Part shown: piece by piece, positions 25,201-31,845 of the stretch | Layout of the letters: each line of letters opens with the position of its first letter | Numbering within the stretch: the stretch's first letter is position 1 | Origin: Gonatopus flavifemur | Taxonomy: Eukaryota; Arthropoda; Insecta; Hymenoptera; Dryinidae | Reading direction: 5' to 3' | DNA: 64,000 bases | NCBI GenBank assembly: GCA_018340375.1 | Contig: JAFFJZ010000081.1 | Coordinates: 331,001 to 395,000, forward strand | Program-made: the position numbers and the translations under genes | Notes under the pieces: generated by a model | Told to the model about the DNA's origin: nothing | Seen by the model: only the letters and a program-made list of their open reading frames with translations | Databases searched by the model: none

Positions 25201-26389
25201 CTCCTAAATTTTCTATATTCTATTTTCTAATCTATACTGACTTTTTACTTATTTTTCTGTTTTCTCGCGAGAAAAATCTAACACCTTCTCACTACACCAA
25301 CTACCGACCGGAAGCGATCGCTTGATTGAATTCGATCTAATTCCGTACCTTCGTGTACTAATCAGATTTTTTATTTTTAGGGAGCGAGTGCAATAGGAAA
25401 AAAAGACTCAATCAAATATATTTCATACTTTGTTGGAATGTGGATATTCTTTTTCGTTGTGAATCATTATGGCCAAAGATTAACGAACCATAGCGAAGAT
25501 TTTTATTGGAAAATGTACAAAGTGTTTCATATTCTTACAACAAAATTGTCTCTCACCACTGCCCATACAGCACAAAATTTCAGAAATTGTTCTTATTGCC
25601 TTCGTTGCTAATTTTTATAGTTCCAAATAGATCAATTATGAAATCTTCTAGGACTGTTGTGCTGTGTGAGTAATTTATACTGAAAATTCACTCCTACGTG
25701 CAGAGAATATTCGGAAAGAGAATAAAACACGTGGTATTTTTTGTAGAATCAGATGAAATTACTGCAACTTTCACTGTAATTCTTAATCATCGTGATTTTC
25801 AATGTAATATTCTCTCCGCGTATACTGTGTTCAGATGAAGTAATTGAATTTCGCCAAATCTCACTAAAATTGGACTGAGATCTGATGGAATCATGCTTTC
25901 GGAGGGATTCAATAGATATTTTTCATCAAAAATTATTTGGATTTGGCGAAATCAGATTTATGAGTCCGTTTCACTGGATTACTCCATTGTACAATGAAAT
26001 AAACTGCAAGGCACTCCAAATTAGGGATGTTTAATCATTCTCAACACTAAATTTGTGCTGATACATTCAATAACATTTCATGAATGATTTGTTGTTTTTT
26101 GTTGTTTGTCACGCTTCAGATACGATGAACGATTGTTTGATAAGTCCGAGAAAGTACGAAAATTATTCATTCAGCTGATCCAGAAATGTCAAAGGCGCAG
26201 TGTATTAACAGCGGGAAGTATGTTTGAATTATCACACGAACTGGCAACTAAGGTAGAACAAGTTGATTATTCTCTTGTATCGGAAAGACATTATACCTTT
26301 GTGCAGTGGAGTATTTTTGCACCATTTTGTTCTAGAAAATGAATGCTACGATTTCTGCTTTCACGATGTTTCATTCTCTACAATCTTGA
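4113..26389 (+). CDS. Complete odorant receptor gene, 9 exons, 395 aa
   Basis: Joining 4113-4256, 4331-4450, 5742-5859, 12792-13053, 15031-15162, 15300-15390, 25381-25514, 26120-26252 and 26336-26389 gives 1188 nt, one open frame of 395 codons plus TGA; every junction is GT-AG and every phase matches. The product has the insect OR layout: a short cytosolic N-terminus, TM1 about residues 33-53, TM2 58-80, a DW...E..IM..YA loop, TM3 about 118-147, PLNTSRP at 152-158, TM4 about 178-200, QHACSMF, a SHQRVLEF helix, TM5 about 266-288, TM6, GQRL...S at 320-327, and the LTAG TM7 region. Such proteins form odour-gated cation channels with Orco. Length matches the family's usual ~400 aa. Intron 3 (6932 bp) and intron 6 (9990 bp) are swollen by transposons; the others are 74-1977 bp. 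The ligand cannot be told. Least certain junctions are the ends of exons 2, 4 and 5. Confidence 0.85.
4331..4450 (+). CDS. OR exon 2 (TM1 end and TM2)
   Basis: Acceptor ttttgttttcag. 40 codons encode the TM2 helix TNYTYTLGAILVYNF. I chose the donor gttggt at 4451 (phase 0) because the next exon then stays in frame. A stronger-looking gtaact four bases later would shift the frame. Confidence 0.65.
5386..5624. mobile_element. Small TIR element (MITE) with CACGG ends
   Basis: The segment runs from CACGGACAAAAAAG to CTTTTTTTTCCGTG, an inverted terminal pair, with CA on both outer sides. It has no coding capacity and lies in intron 2 of the OR. Confidence 0.5.
5742..5859 (+). CDS. OR exon 3 (intracellular loop before TM3)
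   Basis: Acceptor tattgttttag, donor gtaagt at 5860. It encodes RSQDWKIFEHGEEKNIMQNY, the characteristic OR loop with conserved DW, E and YA, and runs into TM3 with a split codon (G|CA). Confidence 0.8.
6536..7817 (-). mobile_element. Full-length mariner (mauritiana-type), TA target duplication
   Basis: Perfect terminal inverted repeats begin TTAGGTGTACAAATAAG and both ends are flanked by TA. The 1282-bp length is normal for mariner. The TIR and the transposase resemble the Mos1/mauritiana group. It lies in OR intron 3 in antisense orientation. Confidence 0.92.
6612..7645 (-). pseudogene. Mariner transposase, one frameshift
   Basis: This cut-and-paste transposase has an N-terminal paired-like HTH part (SSFIPNKHHLRELL...) and a C-terminal DDD catalytic part. 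The first frame runs from the ATG at 7645 through TGDEKWIHYDNPKKRK and breaks near 7085. The second frame resumes with CIWWDQLGVVYYELLKP and carries HDNARPH and YSPDLAPSDYHLF. The last two aspartates are 34 residues apart, as in mariner (D,D34D). The break falls in a run of six T (six A on the coding strand) near 7080-7085, where one extra base would keep the frame. It is therefore either a recent one-base lesion or a homopolymer sequencing error. All three catalytic aspartates are present. Confidence 0.9.
7976..9520. other. Intron 3 of the OR, no gene recognised
   Basis: No supported exon or element here. Antisense open frames at 8434-8833 encode no recognisable domain. A purine-rich patch lies near 9140-9170. 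Confidence 0.45.
9540..9763. repeat. GTCTGTCTGTC-type low-complexity repeat
   Basis: A short block of CTGTCTGTCGCTCTGTCTGTC is followed by text that reads like an old interspersed repeat. It abuts the broken foldback element at 9764. Confidence 0.35.
9764..10222. mobile_element. Foldback element of the CAGGGTG family, one end lost
   Basis: The two halves are inverted copies around the 'GGAAAACGGCGGATC' and 'TAGCTCCGGAACTATC' blocks. Only the right end still has the terminal CACCCTG. The left arm stops at about 9764. The internal sequence is clearly related to the complete copy at 42633-43207. Confidence 0.65.
10223..11079. other. Intron 3, repeat-like text only
   Basis: A (TA)n run sits at about 10230. 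The stretch 10560-10690 shares phrases such as AAAAGTGAAGGAAGTGG and GCGTGAAAATTTTC (same or opposite strand) with 51790-51890, so it is probably an interspersed repeat. No exon was found. Confidence 0.4.
11080..11565. mobile_element. TIR element with CCCTGGTGAAAATGG ends
   Basis: The ends CCCTGGTGAAAATGG and CCATTTTCACCAGGG are inverted. The interior is rich in GAAGCG/CGCTTC words and contains a tRNA-like segment (11341-11410). I found no convincing target duplication. Confidence 0.55.
11341..11410 (+). repeat. tRNA-Gly-like segment (SINE head or pseudo-tRNA)
   Basis: GGGTCAGTGGATGAAACC followed by GTTCGATTCTCGC resembles the A box, anticodon region and B box of glycine tRNAs. Acceptor-stem pairing is poor, so I do not call a functional tRNA. 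Confidence 0.4.
11566..12791. other. Intron 3 tail, no gene recognised
   Basis: Nothing beyond the polypyrimidine tract and acceptor of OR exon 4 is supported here. Open frames at 12136 and 12409 have no family resemblance. Confidence 0.45.
12792..13053 (+). CDS. OR exon 4 (TM3, PLN motif loop, TM4)
   Basis: Acceptor ttattttcag. 262 nt cover TM3, DYVVPLNTSRP, the extracellular loop and TM4, ending at QHACSMFAVL. The donor gtgtga at 13054 is suboptimal but gives the right phase (AG|T) for exon 5 and a product continuing ...VLSYQIE, which is typical of the family. Confidence 0.8.
13484..13801. mobile_element. Palindromic TIR element, CCCAAGYAGCA ends
   Basis: CCCAAGCAGCA on the left is inverted as TGCTACTTGGG on the right. 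The interior is full of GAACGTTCATAG and ATATTCGAA palindromic words. It lies in OR intron 4. Confidence 0.5.
13802..14498. other. Intron 4, no gene recognised
   Basis: The overlapping open frames here (13719-14138, both strands) show no domain. Nothing else is supported. Confidence 0.4.
14499..14703. repeat. Possible small TIR element (TTCCCCACAC ends)
   Basis: TTCCCCACACTGGC near the left end is inverted as GCAGGTGTGGGGAA at the right. It is short, with imperfect pairing and no clear target duplication. Confidence 0.3.
15031..15162 (+). CDS. OR exon 5 (intracellular helix after TM4)
   Basis: Acceptor gaaattag, donor gtatgt at 15163. It encodes IETFLYQQEEKIKDP...RRCIQSHQRVLE, matching the OR segment 'hRIE...i.rCI..H..vLeF'. 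A competing gtgagt donor at 15179 would break the reading frame into exon 6. Confidence 0.72.
15300..15390 (+). CDS. OR exon 6 (TM5)
   Basis: Acceptor tcctcaaag, donor gtaagt at 15391. 91 nt encode FIDRLRSWYAMNSFFQLS followed by SLTVDSIVLAQ, a hydrophobic TM5 segment. The split codon GA|G joins exon 5 and the exon ends in phase 0. Confidence 0.72.
15505..15605. repeat. CATATATG-rich interspersed repeat
   Basis: A cluster of overlapping ATATGAAT, CATATATG and GGCCATATATG palindromic words. The same texture recurs near 37.85-38.35, 42.60-43.33, 44.93-45.06 and 52.14-52.51 kb. Confidence 0.55.
15931..17220 (+). mobile_element. Full-length mariner (irritans/Himar-like), TA target duplication
   Basis: Perfect inverted ends begin CAGGTTGGTTGAAAAGTTTC and are flanked by TA. 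The length is 1290 bp. It lies in OR intron 6, in the sense orientation. Confidence 0.93.
16107..17153 (+). pseudogene. Irritans-type mariner transposase with a single in-frame TGA
   Basis: This 348-codon frame starts at ATG 16107 and ends at TAA 17151-17153, the normal length. It carries an N-terminal HTH part (MEKIEYRAVIRFFVLKG), then MDETWIYHHDP with the first aspartate at about residue 158, HQDNAPAHKS with the second at about 252, and PPYSPDLAPSDYYLF with the third at about 287, so D,D34D is intact. The only visible lesion is TGA at 16461-16463 (codon 119), where the family has tryptophan (KWVPHTL-type linker). A single G-to-A change explains it. The element otherwise looks young. The product would be truncated after the DNA-binding domain, leaving a possible repressor-like fragment. 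Confidence 0.92.
17575..17606 (+). repeat. (CT)n and (GT)n microsatellite
   Basis: A GTGTGTGTG run near 17558 is followed by about 13 CT units at 17577-17602. It lies in the 3' part of the LINE. The open frames read through it are low-complexity artefacts. Confidence 0.8.
19501..19759. mobile_element. GC-rich foldback element inside the LINE RT
   Basis: The ends CAGTAATCCCAGAA and TTCTGGGATCACTG are inverted. Further in, GCGGCCCCCACCAT mirrors ATGGTGGGGGCCGC, and a 24-bp perfect hairpin (19553-19608) lies in the left half. Its base composition is far more GC than its surroundings. It interrupts the RT frame between ATRIDEP and LPNEV. Confidence 0.7.
21584..22803 (+). pseudogene. hAT transposase C-terminal part, interrupted
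   Basis: The frame at 21584-21868 encodes LQPIESVTREICGEDYITVS and SILDPRFKKLHFKNY, the hAT 'LDPRFK' region. A 483-bp foldback element interrupts it at 21853. The frame resumes at about 22338 and continues at 22378-22602. After a one-codon break, 22606-22803 encodes YPSLSEIAKCFFSVPATSVPSERLFSKTG and LSPKHVQELLFLN, the hAT dimerisation domain, in its usual order. The N-terminal BED finger and first catalytic region are absent, so this is a 5'-truncated transposase of the ZBED/hAT type. It belongs to the element nested in the LINE and has no host role. Confidence 0.85.
21853..22335. mobile_element. Foldback element, CCCGAAG family, copy 1
   Basis: Almost the entire 483 bp is one inverted repeat: CCCGAAGAGAACATGAAGC at the left end is mirrored at the right end, with arms of about 200 bp around an AT-rich loop. 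It is flanked by TA on both sides and interrupts the hAT transposase frame precisely. A second copy is at 50993-51494. Confidence 0.88.
23367..25315 (-). pseudogene. LINE 5' part with ORF1-like coiled-coil protein
   Basis: This is the 5' portion of the same minus-strand LINE, separated from ORF2 by the hAT. The frame at 24208-23855 encodes a strongly charged heptad-like stretch (KLEERISKIEKKIEEWEKKE), and 24809-24510 encodes another charged piece (KKRSGLTGKIDEKLKIE). LINE ORF1 proteins are commonly coiled-coil RNA-binding chaperones, so ORF1 is the natural reading. The frame is broken more than once and I saw no clear zinc knuckle. The polypyrimidine look of the plus strand makes many spurious plus-strand open frames. 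Confidence 0.6.
25381..25514 (+). CDS. OR exon 7 (TM6 and GQ..S motif)
   Basis: Acceptor ttatttttag, donor gtacaa at 25515. It encodes YISYFVGMWIFFFVV (TM6) and NHYGQRLTNHSEDFYW, the OR GQxLxxxS signature. It ends with the split codon AT|A, which joins exon 8 in frame. Confidence 0.85.
26120..26252 (+). CDS. OR exon 8 (YDERLFDKSEKV and TM7 start)
   Basis: 133 nt, the same length and phase as the paralogous exon at 443-575. It encodes YDERLFDKSEKVRKLF, QRRSVLTAG and SHELATK before a gtagaa donor. Confidence 0.85.
26336..26389 (+). CDS. OR exon 9 (TM7 end, stop)
   Basis: 17 codons plus TGA after an 83-nt intron. They encode KMNATISAFTMFHSLQS, nearly identical to the last exon of the upstream OR. 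Confidence 0.78.
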   Translation, partial: KMNATISAFTMFHSLQS

Positions 26390-26863
26390 GATCTCCAGAC
26401 TTCGACTTCGCTGATCAATCACTCGTTTTTGAAACATCACCAATGGATCCAATACGTTCGATGGCTTACAAAAATTCGGACACAAAGTTGTCAGAAACGC
26501 TATCATTCACGTCAGATAATATTGAGAATTTCTCGATGAAACCTTCGTTAGCCCAGCAAGGGTTGCCATCTTAGTTAATGACTTTAACCTCTCAGGAACC
26601 CTGTTGGCTGTGGCAGTGAATTTTTATCGAAGGTAGCGAAAAAATTCGCTATCCTGTATTCAATATCTCTTTTCTTTTCCTTCAGCAGACTTTTCTTCTC
26701 CGTGATAAATTTATGGTGAACTTGAAAGATGAATGAGAATTCAAGAAATATTTAACAGGGACAATGATGAAAATCATAACCTATCGAAACGAATGGATTC
26801 TCTCTCTTGAATTGGAAATATAAAGTGTTCTACTATACCGGACAAGAGAGATTATACAATAAA
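26390..26863 (+). promoter_or_regulatory. 3' UTR and poly(A) signal of the complete OR
   Basis: AATAAA at 26858-26863 follows the stop by 469 nt. The surrounding flank is recognisably similar to that downstream of the upstream OR. Confidence 0.5.
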
Positions 26864-27306
26864 GATTTATACGTCACATAGAATTCCTTGAATTTATTCT
26901 TGATGAGGGTTATAACATTTTATTGATATTCAGGAATATTCCCAAACATTTCGCATTTCCCCAAGTCTCCCAAGAGAACAAAAACGTTCAGGAACATTGA
27001 ATGAATGTTCCTGCAGGTTTGTGTTGTCTTAGGATCATTGGATATCACTGTCCGTTAAATGCACTCTAAGAGATCCAGTACATCAACCGATGTCCACGTC
27101 ACATCATCGTGGAGGCGAGGTGGATGAAAGGTGGAGGAACAGAGAAACAATGTAGAGGCGACGGAGAAATGTCCGGGGATCGGTGGTTGTACTGTACAGG
27201 ATACTCGTGAAATCTCATCCTAAAAAAGGGTGGCAGCGAAAGTCCTTCCTCATGGATGGGGAAATCTTCACTACACTCTGATGAACAAGATCATTCTCGG
27301 CATCCT
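26864..27306. other. Intergenic with a GGAGGCGA-type repeat
   Basis: The segment around 27100-27200 (TGGAGGCGA..., GAAATGTCCGG) resembles 61985-62075, so it is an interspersed repeat. No gene seen. Confidence 0.4.
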
Positions 27307-27460
27307 GGAGATCCGCTGATGTGATAGACTCGATCTTCTCACTCGCAGAACCCGGGTTCAATCCTCATTGGGGGAATCTTTTGAAAATCAACTTCTACTG
27401 TGGATTTTTTTCTATAAAAACTCAGTTTCTCACTTATAGGACCCGGGTTCAATCCTCACT
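27307..27460 (+). repeat. tRNA-derived SINE-like segment
   Basis: GGAGATCCGCTGATGTGATAG is followed by TCTCACTCGCAG and a B-box-like GGGTTCAATCC at 27354-27364. A second GGGTTCAATCC lies at 27445-27455. The same 67-bp unit is present at 40935-41001. It is an RNA polymerase III type promoter signature without a foldable tRNA. Confidence 0.5.
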
Positions 27461-27465
27461 CAGTG

Positions 27466-28306
27466 AGAACTCTCAAAGATTCACTTCCAAAGTGCCTTTC
27501 TCCGATGACGATAATAAGAAGAATGAATTCTTCAGATTTCCAATATTCAAATTTGATGTATTATTGTTTGACTTGAAATACGATCACTCCTACTAACTCC
27601 GGTCACCAGTACTGTGCTAGTACTGAGTCGGATTCAAATTCCAACATAGGATGTCATCATTCCAACTCCTTGTCATTTCTTATCCAGGTCTGGCGAAACA
27701 ACTGATTCTGTTGCAATGCCAGAGTTCCACCGTAGTTGGCTCACATTAAATAGCGATACCGACGAGGTGGTAAATGTTATACTGGCACTTATGTAAAATC
27801 GTATTATCATTTCGACTTCTCGCCTGTACCGTCTATTCAACCGCGTCCAAAAGGGTGGGTTTGGAATTTGTACAACTTTTGTAGATGCAAGCTCCGAATA
27901 AATATCTTCTTTAATGAAAAGTCATGATTTATAAATTTTTTAATACATTGGTTTGTTAGTTATTTTCCGTACAGAATATCGCTAAAATGATCTCAGCAAT
28001 ACTTCAAAATGTCACTAGAATGTTAAAAAGATGATCCCTGCTGAAAATTGCTGTCAGAAACAGTCAAAAAAATTTTCTGACAGTATTAGAGCGGTTTTTG
28101 ACTCCGCATAGCCGCATTGGAACACTCAAAAAATATTTAGTTAGTATTTGACTGCGTTTGAGAATGGCTTGCACCGCTTAGATCTGGTCAAAGATTTTCA
28201 TTCAGCGTTTTTGACTGGCATTTCTATTTATGAGCAACGCCTGTTGGAAACAGTTGAAATTTGAGTCAGAATCTGAAAGGACGGTTATCCGATCACTAGA
28301 TCCAAA
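27466..28306. other. Intergenic, no gene recognised
   Basis: Nothing beyond short chance frames is supported in this stretch. Confidence 0.4.
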
Positions 28307-28764
28307 ATGTGATAGTTCCTGACAGTATTGGCGAACCCAGTATTCTACAGCGTGGACTGATCGAAAAGATGAAAGTTCCTGGCTGCAATCATCATATTTG
28401 AAAGAAGCCAGAATCACTTTGGATCCCCGCTTCAAAATCATGACAGTTTTCTAGAGGATTTACATTAGCAGTCTGTTCTTACGCGAAATTACAGATTCAT
28501 GATTCACGCGCAGTAGTATGGATTTCACTACGATGATTTCGATAGATCTTTATGGTGGTGACACATTGAAAATCATTTTATTTTTGTCAGTCTTCGTAGA
28601 AATGTGATAGTTCCTGACAGTATTGGCGAATCCAGTATTCTACAGCATGGACTGATCGAAATGATGAAAGTTTCCAACTGCGATCATCATATTTAAAAAA
28701 AAGCCAGAATCAATTTGGAATCCCGCTTCAAAATTGTGACAGATTTTTAGAGGATTCACACATT
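28307..28764 (+). pseudogene. Duplicated fragment, possible hAT transposase relic
   Basis: A block of about 160 bp (28307-28468) recurs at 28599-28764 in the same orientation with about 90% identity. One frame of the first copy encodes SSYLKEARITLDPRFK, resembling the hAT LDPRFK signature. The second copy is shifted by an A-run indel. The assignment rests on one short motif. Confidence 0.35.
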
Positions 28765-28835
28765 TCATTATCAATGTGTTAAATTCACTTCAGATGATTC
28801 TCTTGTGTTCCAATTATAACCGTACACCTTCCGAT

Positions 28836-28940
28836 ATCGATTATCGATAGTGGAATGCGTAATAATCTTACGGTCTAAAATCGATTATCGATAGTGGAAT
28901 GCGTAATAATCTTACGGTCTAAAATCGATTATCGATAGTA
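28836..28940 (+). repeat. 44-bp tandem repeat, about 2.4 copies
   Basis: Units beginning ATCGATTATCGATAG start at 28836, 28880 and 28924, an exact 44-bp period. Each contains a palindromic ATCGAT pair. Confidence 0.9.
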
Positions 28941-29040
28941 GAACCCTAGAATAACGAATATCTTGTAACCATTGCAATATCGATATTCAAGAATCGATTC
29001 TTGTGAAAAATCGAACATGCGCAGTATCATCCTCATTGGG

Positions 29041-29075
29041 TATAAATAAAGCGGAATTTTCGGCCTCAAGTCAGT
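29041..29075 (+). promoter_or_regulatory. TATA box plus TCAGT initiator
   Basis: TATAAATA at 29041-29048 and TCAGT at 29071-29075 give a TATA-to-initiator distance of about 32 bp, ideal for a polymerase II core promoter. No open frame follows. Confidence 0.5.
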
Positions 29076-29208
29076 TGTAAACTCCATACGGAATCAGAAT
29101 GATTGTATGAATAAAAATAAATGAAATAAATAAATTAATGAATGATAATTTATTTATCCCAGTAAAGGTTTTTTATGGTAAATCCTTTTACCTCATAATA
29201 AAAGGACA

Positions 29209-31033
29209 TCCTGGCGACCGAATACTCGTCAAATTTATGTAACGGAATCAACGACGAACCTGTGAGGTCGGGTCAATCAACGTTTTGTTGGAAATTTCCG
29301 GCGTTGATATTTTGCCGTTTACACTATATGTTTGACATAGAATAGGGAAAGAACGCAATTCACATGAGTGAATTTGATGTTGCGATAATAGTTTTTAAAT
29401 GCAAGAAAATGTGGAACAAGTTTTTTCTTGTATTGAACAAAGATTTTATTTTCCGTCATTATGATACGTGATAAGATGTGATACTAGCTCTAAATGCAAA
29501 AAACATCTTGAATATTTTTTTTTTTCAAGAATTTTGAAAAAATTCAATATTCCGTGTCCACATGATTTCAAACTTTCCAAGCGGAATGTGTAGTAAATTT
29601 TCAGACATCAACAGTATATTATAATATATGACATAATTTTGCCATTAATAGCATATTATGTATTAAATACTTCATTATGTACAGTTTTTTTTTAATGATA
29701 AACAACGATTATGTTTCGTTTTTATGGGATGTGATAAAGCGTAATAACAGTTGGTAACAGTTCATGAATGCAGGAAAATGCGAAAATTTCATTTTTCAAA
29801 ACATAATACTAGGTGGATTGTTACGTATTTAAGATATGCTCCGTACGTCATTCTAACATCATCGTAGTGGATGATGTGCAGTGGATTTTAGAATGTAATT
29901 AAAAGTATATTATAATGCTAATGCTGAACATGTGCCATTTTTATGATAGATGTTAAGGTGAGATATCACACGCGATGAAAGTATTATGAGATGAATTATG
30001 ATATCAGAATTGTAATCGAAGAACATAACTGAAATTCAGAATTTCTGAATTCATCACTGCTGTCCATGATTGGTCCAAGCATGACCGTCTCAATTTTCTG
30101 AGTTCTTTAGTTTGGAAATTATATACTCCGTGATGTGATATCGAAAGTAGAATTACTTATTGATCCATCTCTACGATATTGATATTGCACTCAACAATTA
30201 AATACTCATCTGATTTTAGTTACATTTTGAACTTTTTATAAATAAAATTTGATTTCGGTACGAAGCCAGAGGTTCGACGCATGAAAACTTCACCCCGGCC
30301 CTGCTGTACAACGGGAAAACCTTGTTACGCCACATTTTTTACGAGAATGAGTTTTTTAAATATCAATTGATATTGCAGATTTTACAGAATTAGTTCATAC
30401 CAGAAAGACATTTCCGCTAAAAATGCGACTTGATGAGGTTTTGATTTTGTCCGGCAGTGGCGATCTAACGAATCAAAACTGCACTGTTTAATCAAAATAT
30501 CAGTGAACTACTTCAACGTTAAGTTGCTTTGAGATTTCTATCCATAAACGAGGTGTCTGTACGGGATTAATTGGGTACAAAGGAATGGATAATCATTATA
30601 CTCATAAAAATTTTGTAAATCACCATTTTTGCATAAAAGGATTCATTTTAACTGTGGATTTGATTTCAAACCGTATTCTCCGTCAGAAACTCTCACATTC
30701 AATGAATAATTTATTTTTTTCAACCGGTATACAACGTGATGATTTTCTTTCAGCCGATACCAACGAAATCGTTCAATAATATTTTTTCTCTGAATTCGGA
30801 TTGATTCGTTCAGATATTGGATCTGTAACAGCATTTAAGAGCAGACTTGTCGTTCAACATGTGAATCCTATCAGTTTCAATTAAATTTCCGAACAGCTTC
30901 TCCAACCACATACAGTCTCATGCTATGAATCAACTTATTGTTCAGAATACGTTTTACAACTATCAACATTTCAGACAGTCATTTCATCATCAGTCTAATC
31001 ATTCTTCATTATATCACGATTGCTGCAAGGAAC
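29209..31033. other. Intergenic, AT-rich, no gene recognised
   Basis: No supported coding region, RNA gene or element ends were recognised in this stretch. Confidence 0.4.
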
Positions 31034-31845
31034 TAGGGTTGCCGCGATACGATACGATACGATATTCAGAGCATTATCGTATCGTATCGCGAAATTATCG
31101 CCTGATTATCGTATCGCCTCAGACAATATCGTATCGTATCGTATATCGTCAAGATCATCGTCGATAATATCGTCGATAATATTTTCGATAATATTGTCGA
31201 TAATATCGGCAAAAATATCGTCGAATTCGTGAAATTTTGAATATCTCGAATGATTTTGTGGAAACCAATCAGGCTGAGAGCTGGATGCACTGATTTATAC
31301 GTATAATCTGGATGTAGTATGTTCGTATGCCAAATGTTGAATGTTTTAATTCGATTGAAGTGAATGAAATCACTATAAAATAATAAAAAACCGACAGAAC
31401 CATCTACAGCTGGCCTCCCATGGACCGAATTTTCTAGGTAATGAAACGGAATCCGAAGATGTGATTGGTCCTTGAATAGTAACTCACCAGAATTCCCTAG
31501 ATATCCCTCATAAATTCCGTTCTATGGGAGAGAAGCCTAACAGTGAGCCAAGTCCTTAAAAATAATGAATCAAGATTATGATTGAAATGATACAATTACT
31601 TAACGAAGTACAAAACACACTCTAATTTCACAATAAATAATATGAAAATGAATTATCCAAAAATTTCATTGTACTTCTAAGATATAGTATTGCGTTTCAG
31701 AATTGGATTAGTTGATATTTGAATCATGTTATCGTGATAACTTGCGTTACTGTCTAGATGGAGTTCGTGCTTCAATTGGAGCCACTGTCGGAATTACTGT
31801 ATCGTATCCAGTTATTATACTAGATCTCAGTGTTGCGATTGCTTC

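Larger units (their letters stand above)
17397..25315 (-). mobile_element. Full-span LINE insertion with perfect 15-bp target duplication and nested elements
   Basis: A 15-bp word beginning GATCGCTTG is found at 17382-17396 and again at 25316-25330, exactly bracketing a minus-strand non-LTR retrotransposon. The 3' end (17397) is a short ACTAC/AATAAAA-like tail on the coding strand. The 5' end is at 25315. Inside are a hAT (about 21100-23366) with its own foldback insert and a GC-rich foldback (19501-19759); removing these leaves about 5.4 kb. It occupies most of OR intron 6, antisense to the gene. Confidence 0.85.
28775..29208 (+). repeat. Candidate LTR with tandem repeats, core promoter and poly(A) signals
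   Basis: TGTG at 28775 and ACA at 29208 could be LTR ends, followed by CTGGCGACCG, which resembles insect LTR-element primer-binding sites. Inside are 44-bp tandem units, a TATAAATA box at 29041, TCAGT 30 bp downstream and several AATAAA words, in the order expected of U3-R-U5. No gag, pol or second LTR was found. Confidence 0.35.

Noticed and set aside
28834..28945. CRISPR-like array from regularly spaced repeats
   Set aside because: Units are directly adjacent 44-bp tandem copies without variable spacers, in a eukaryotic context.
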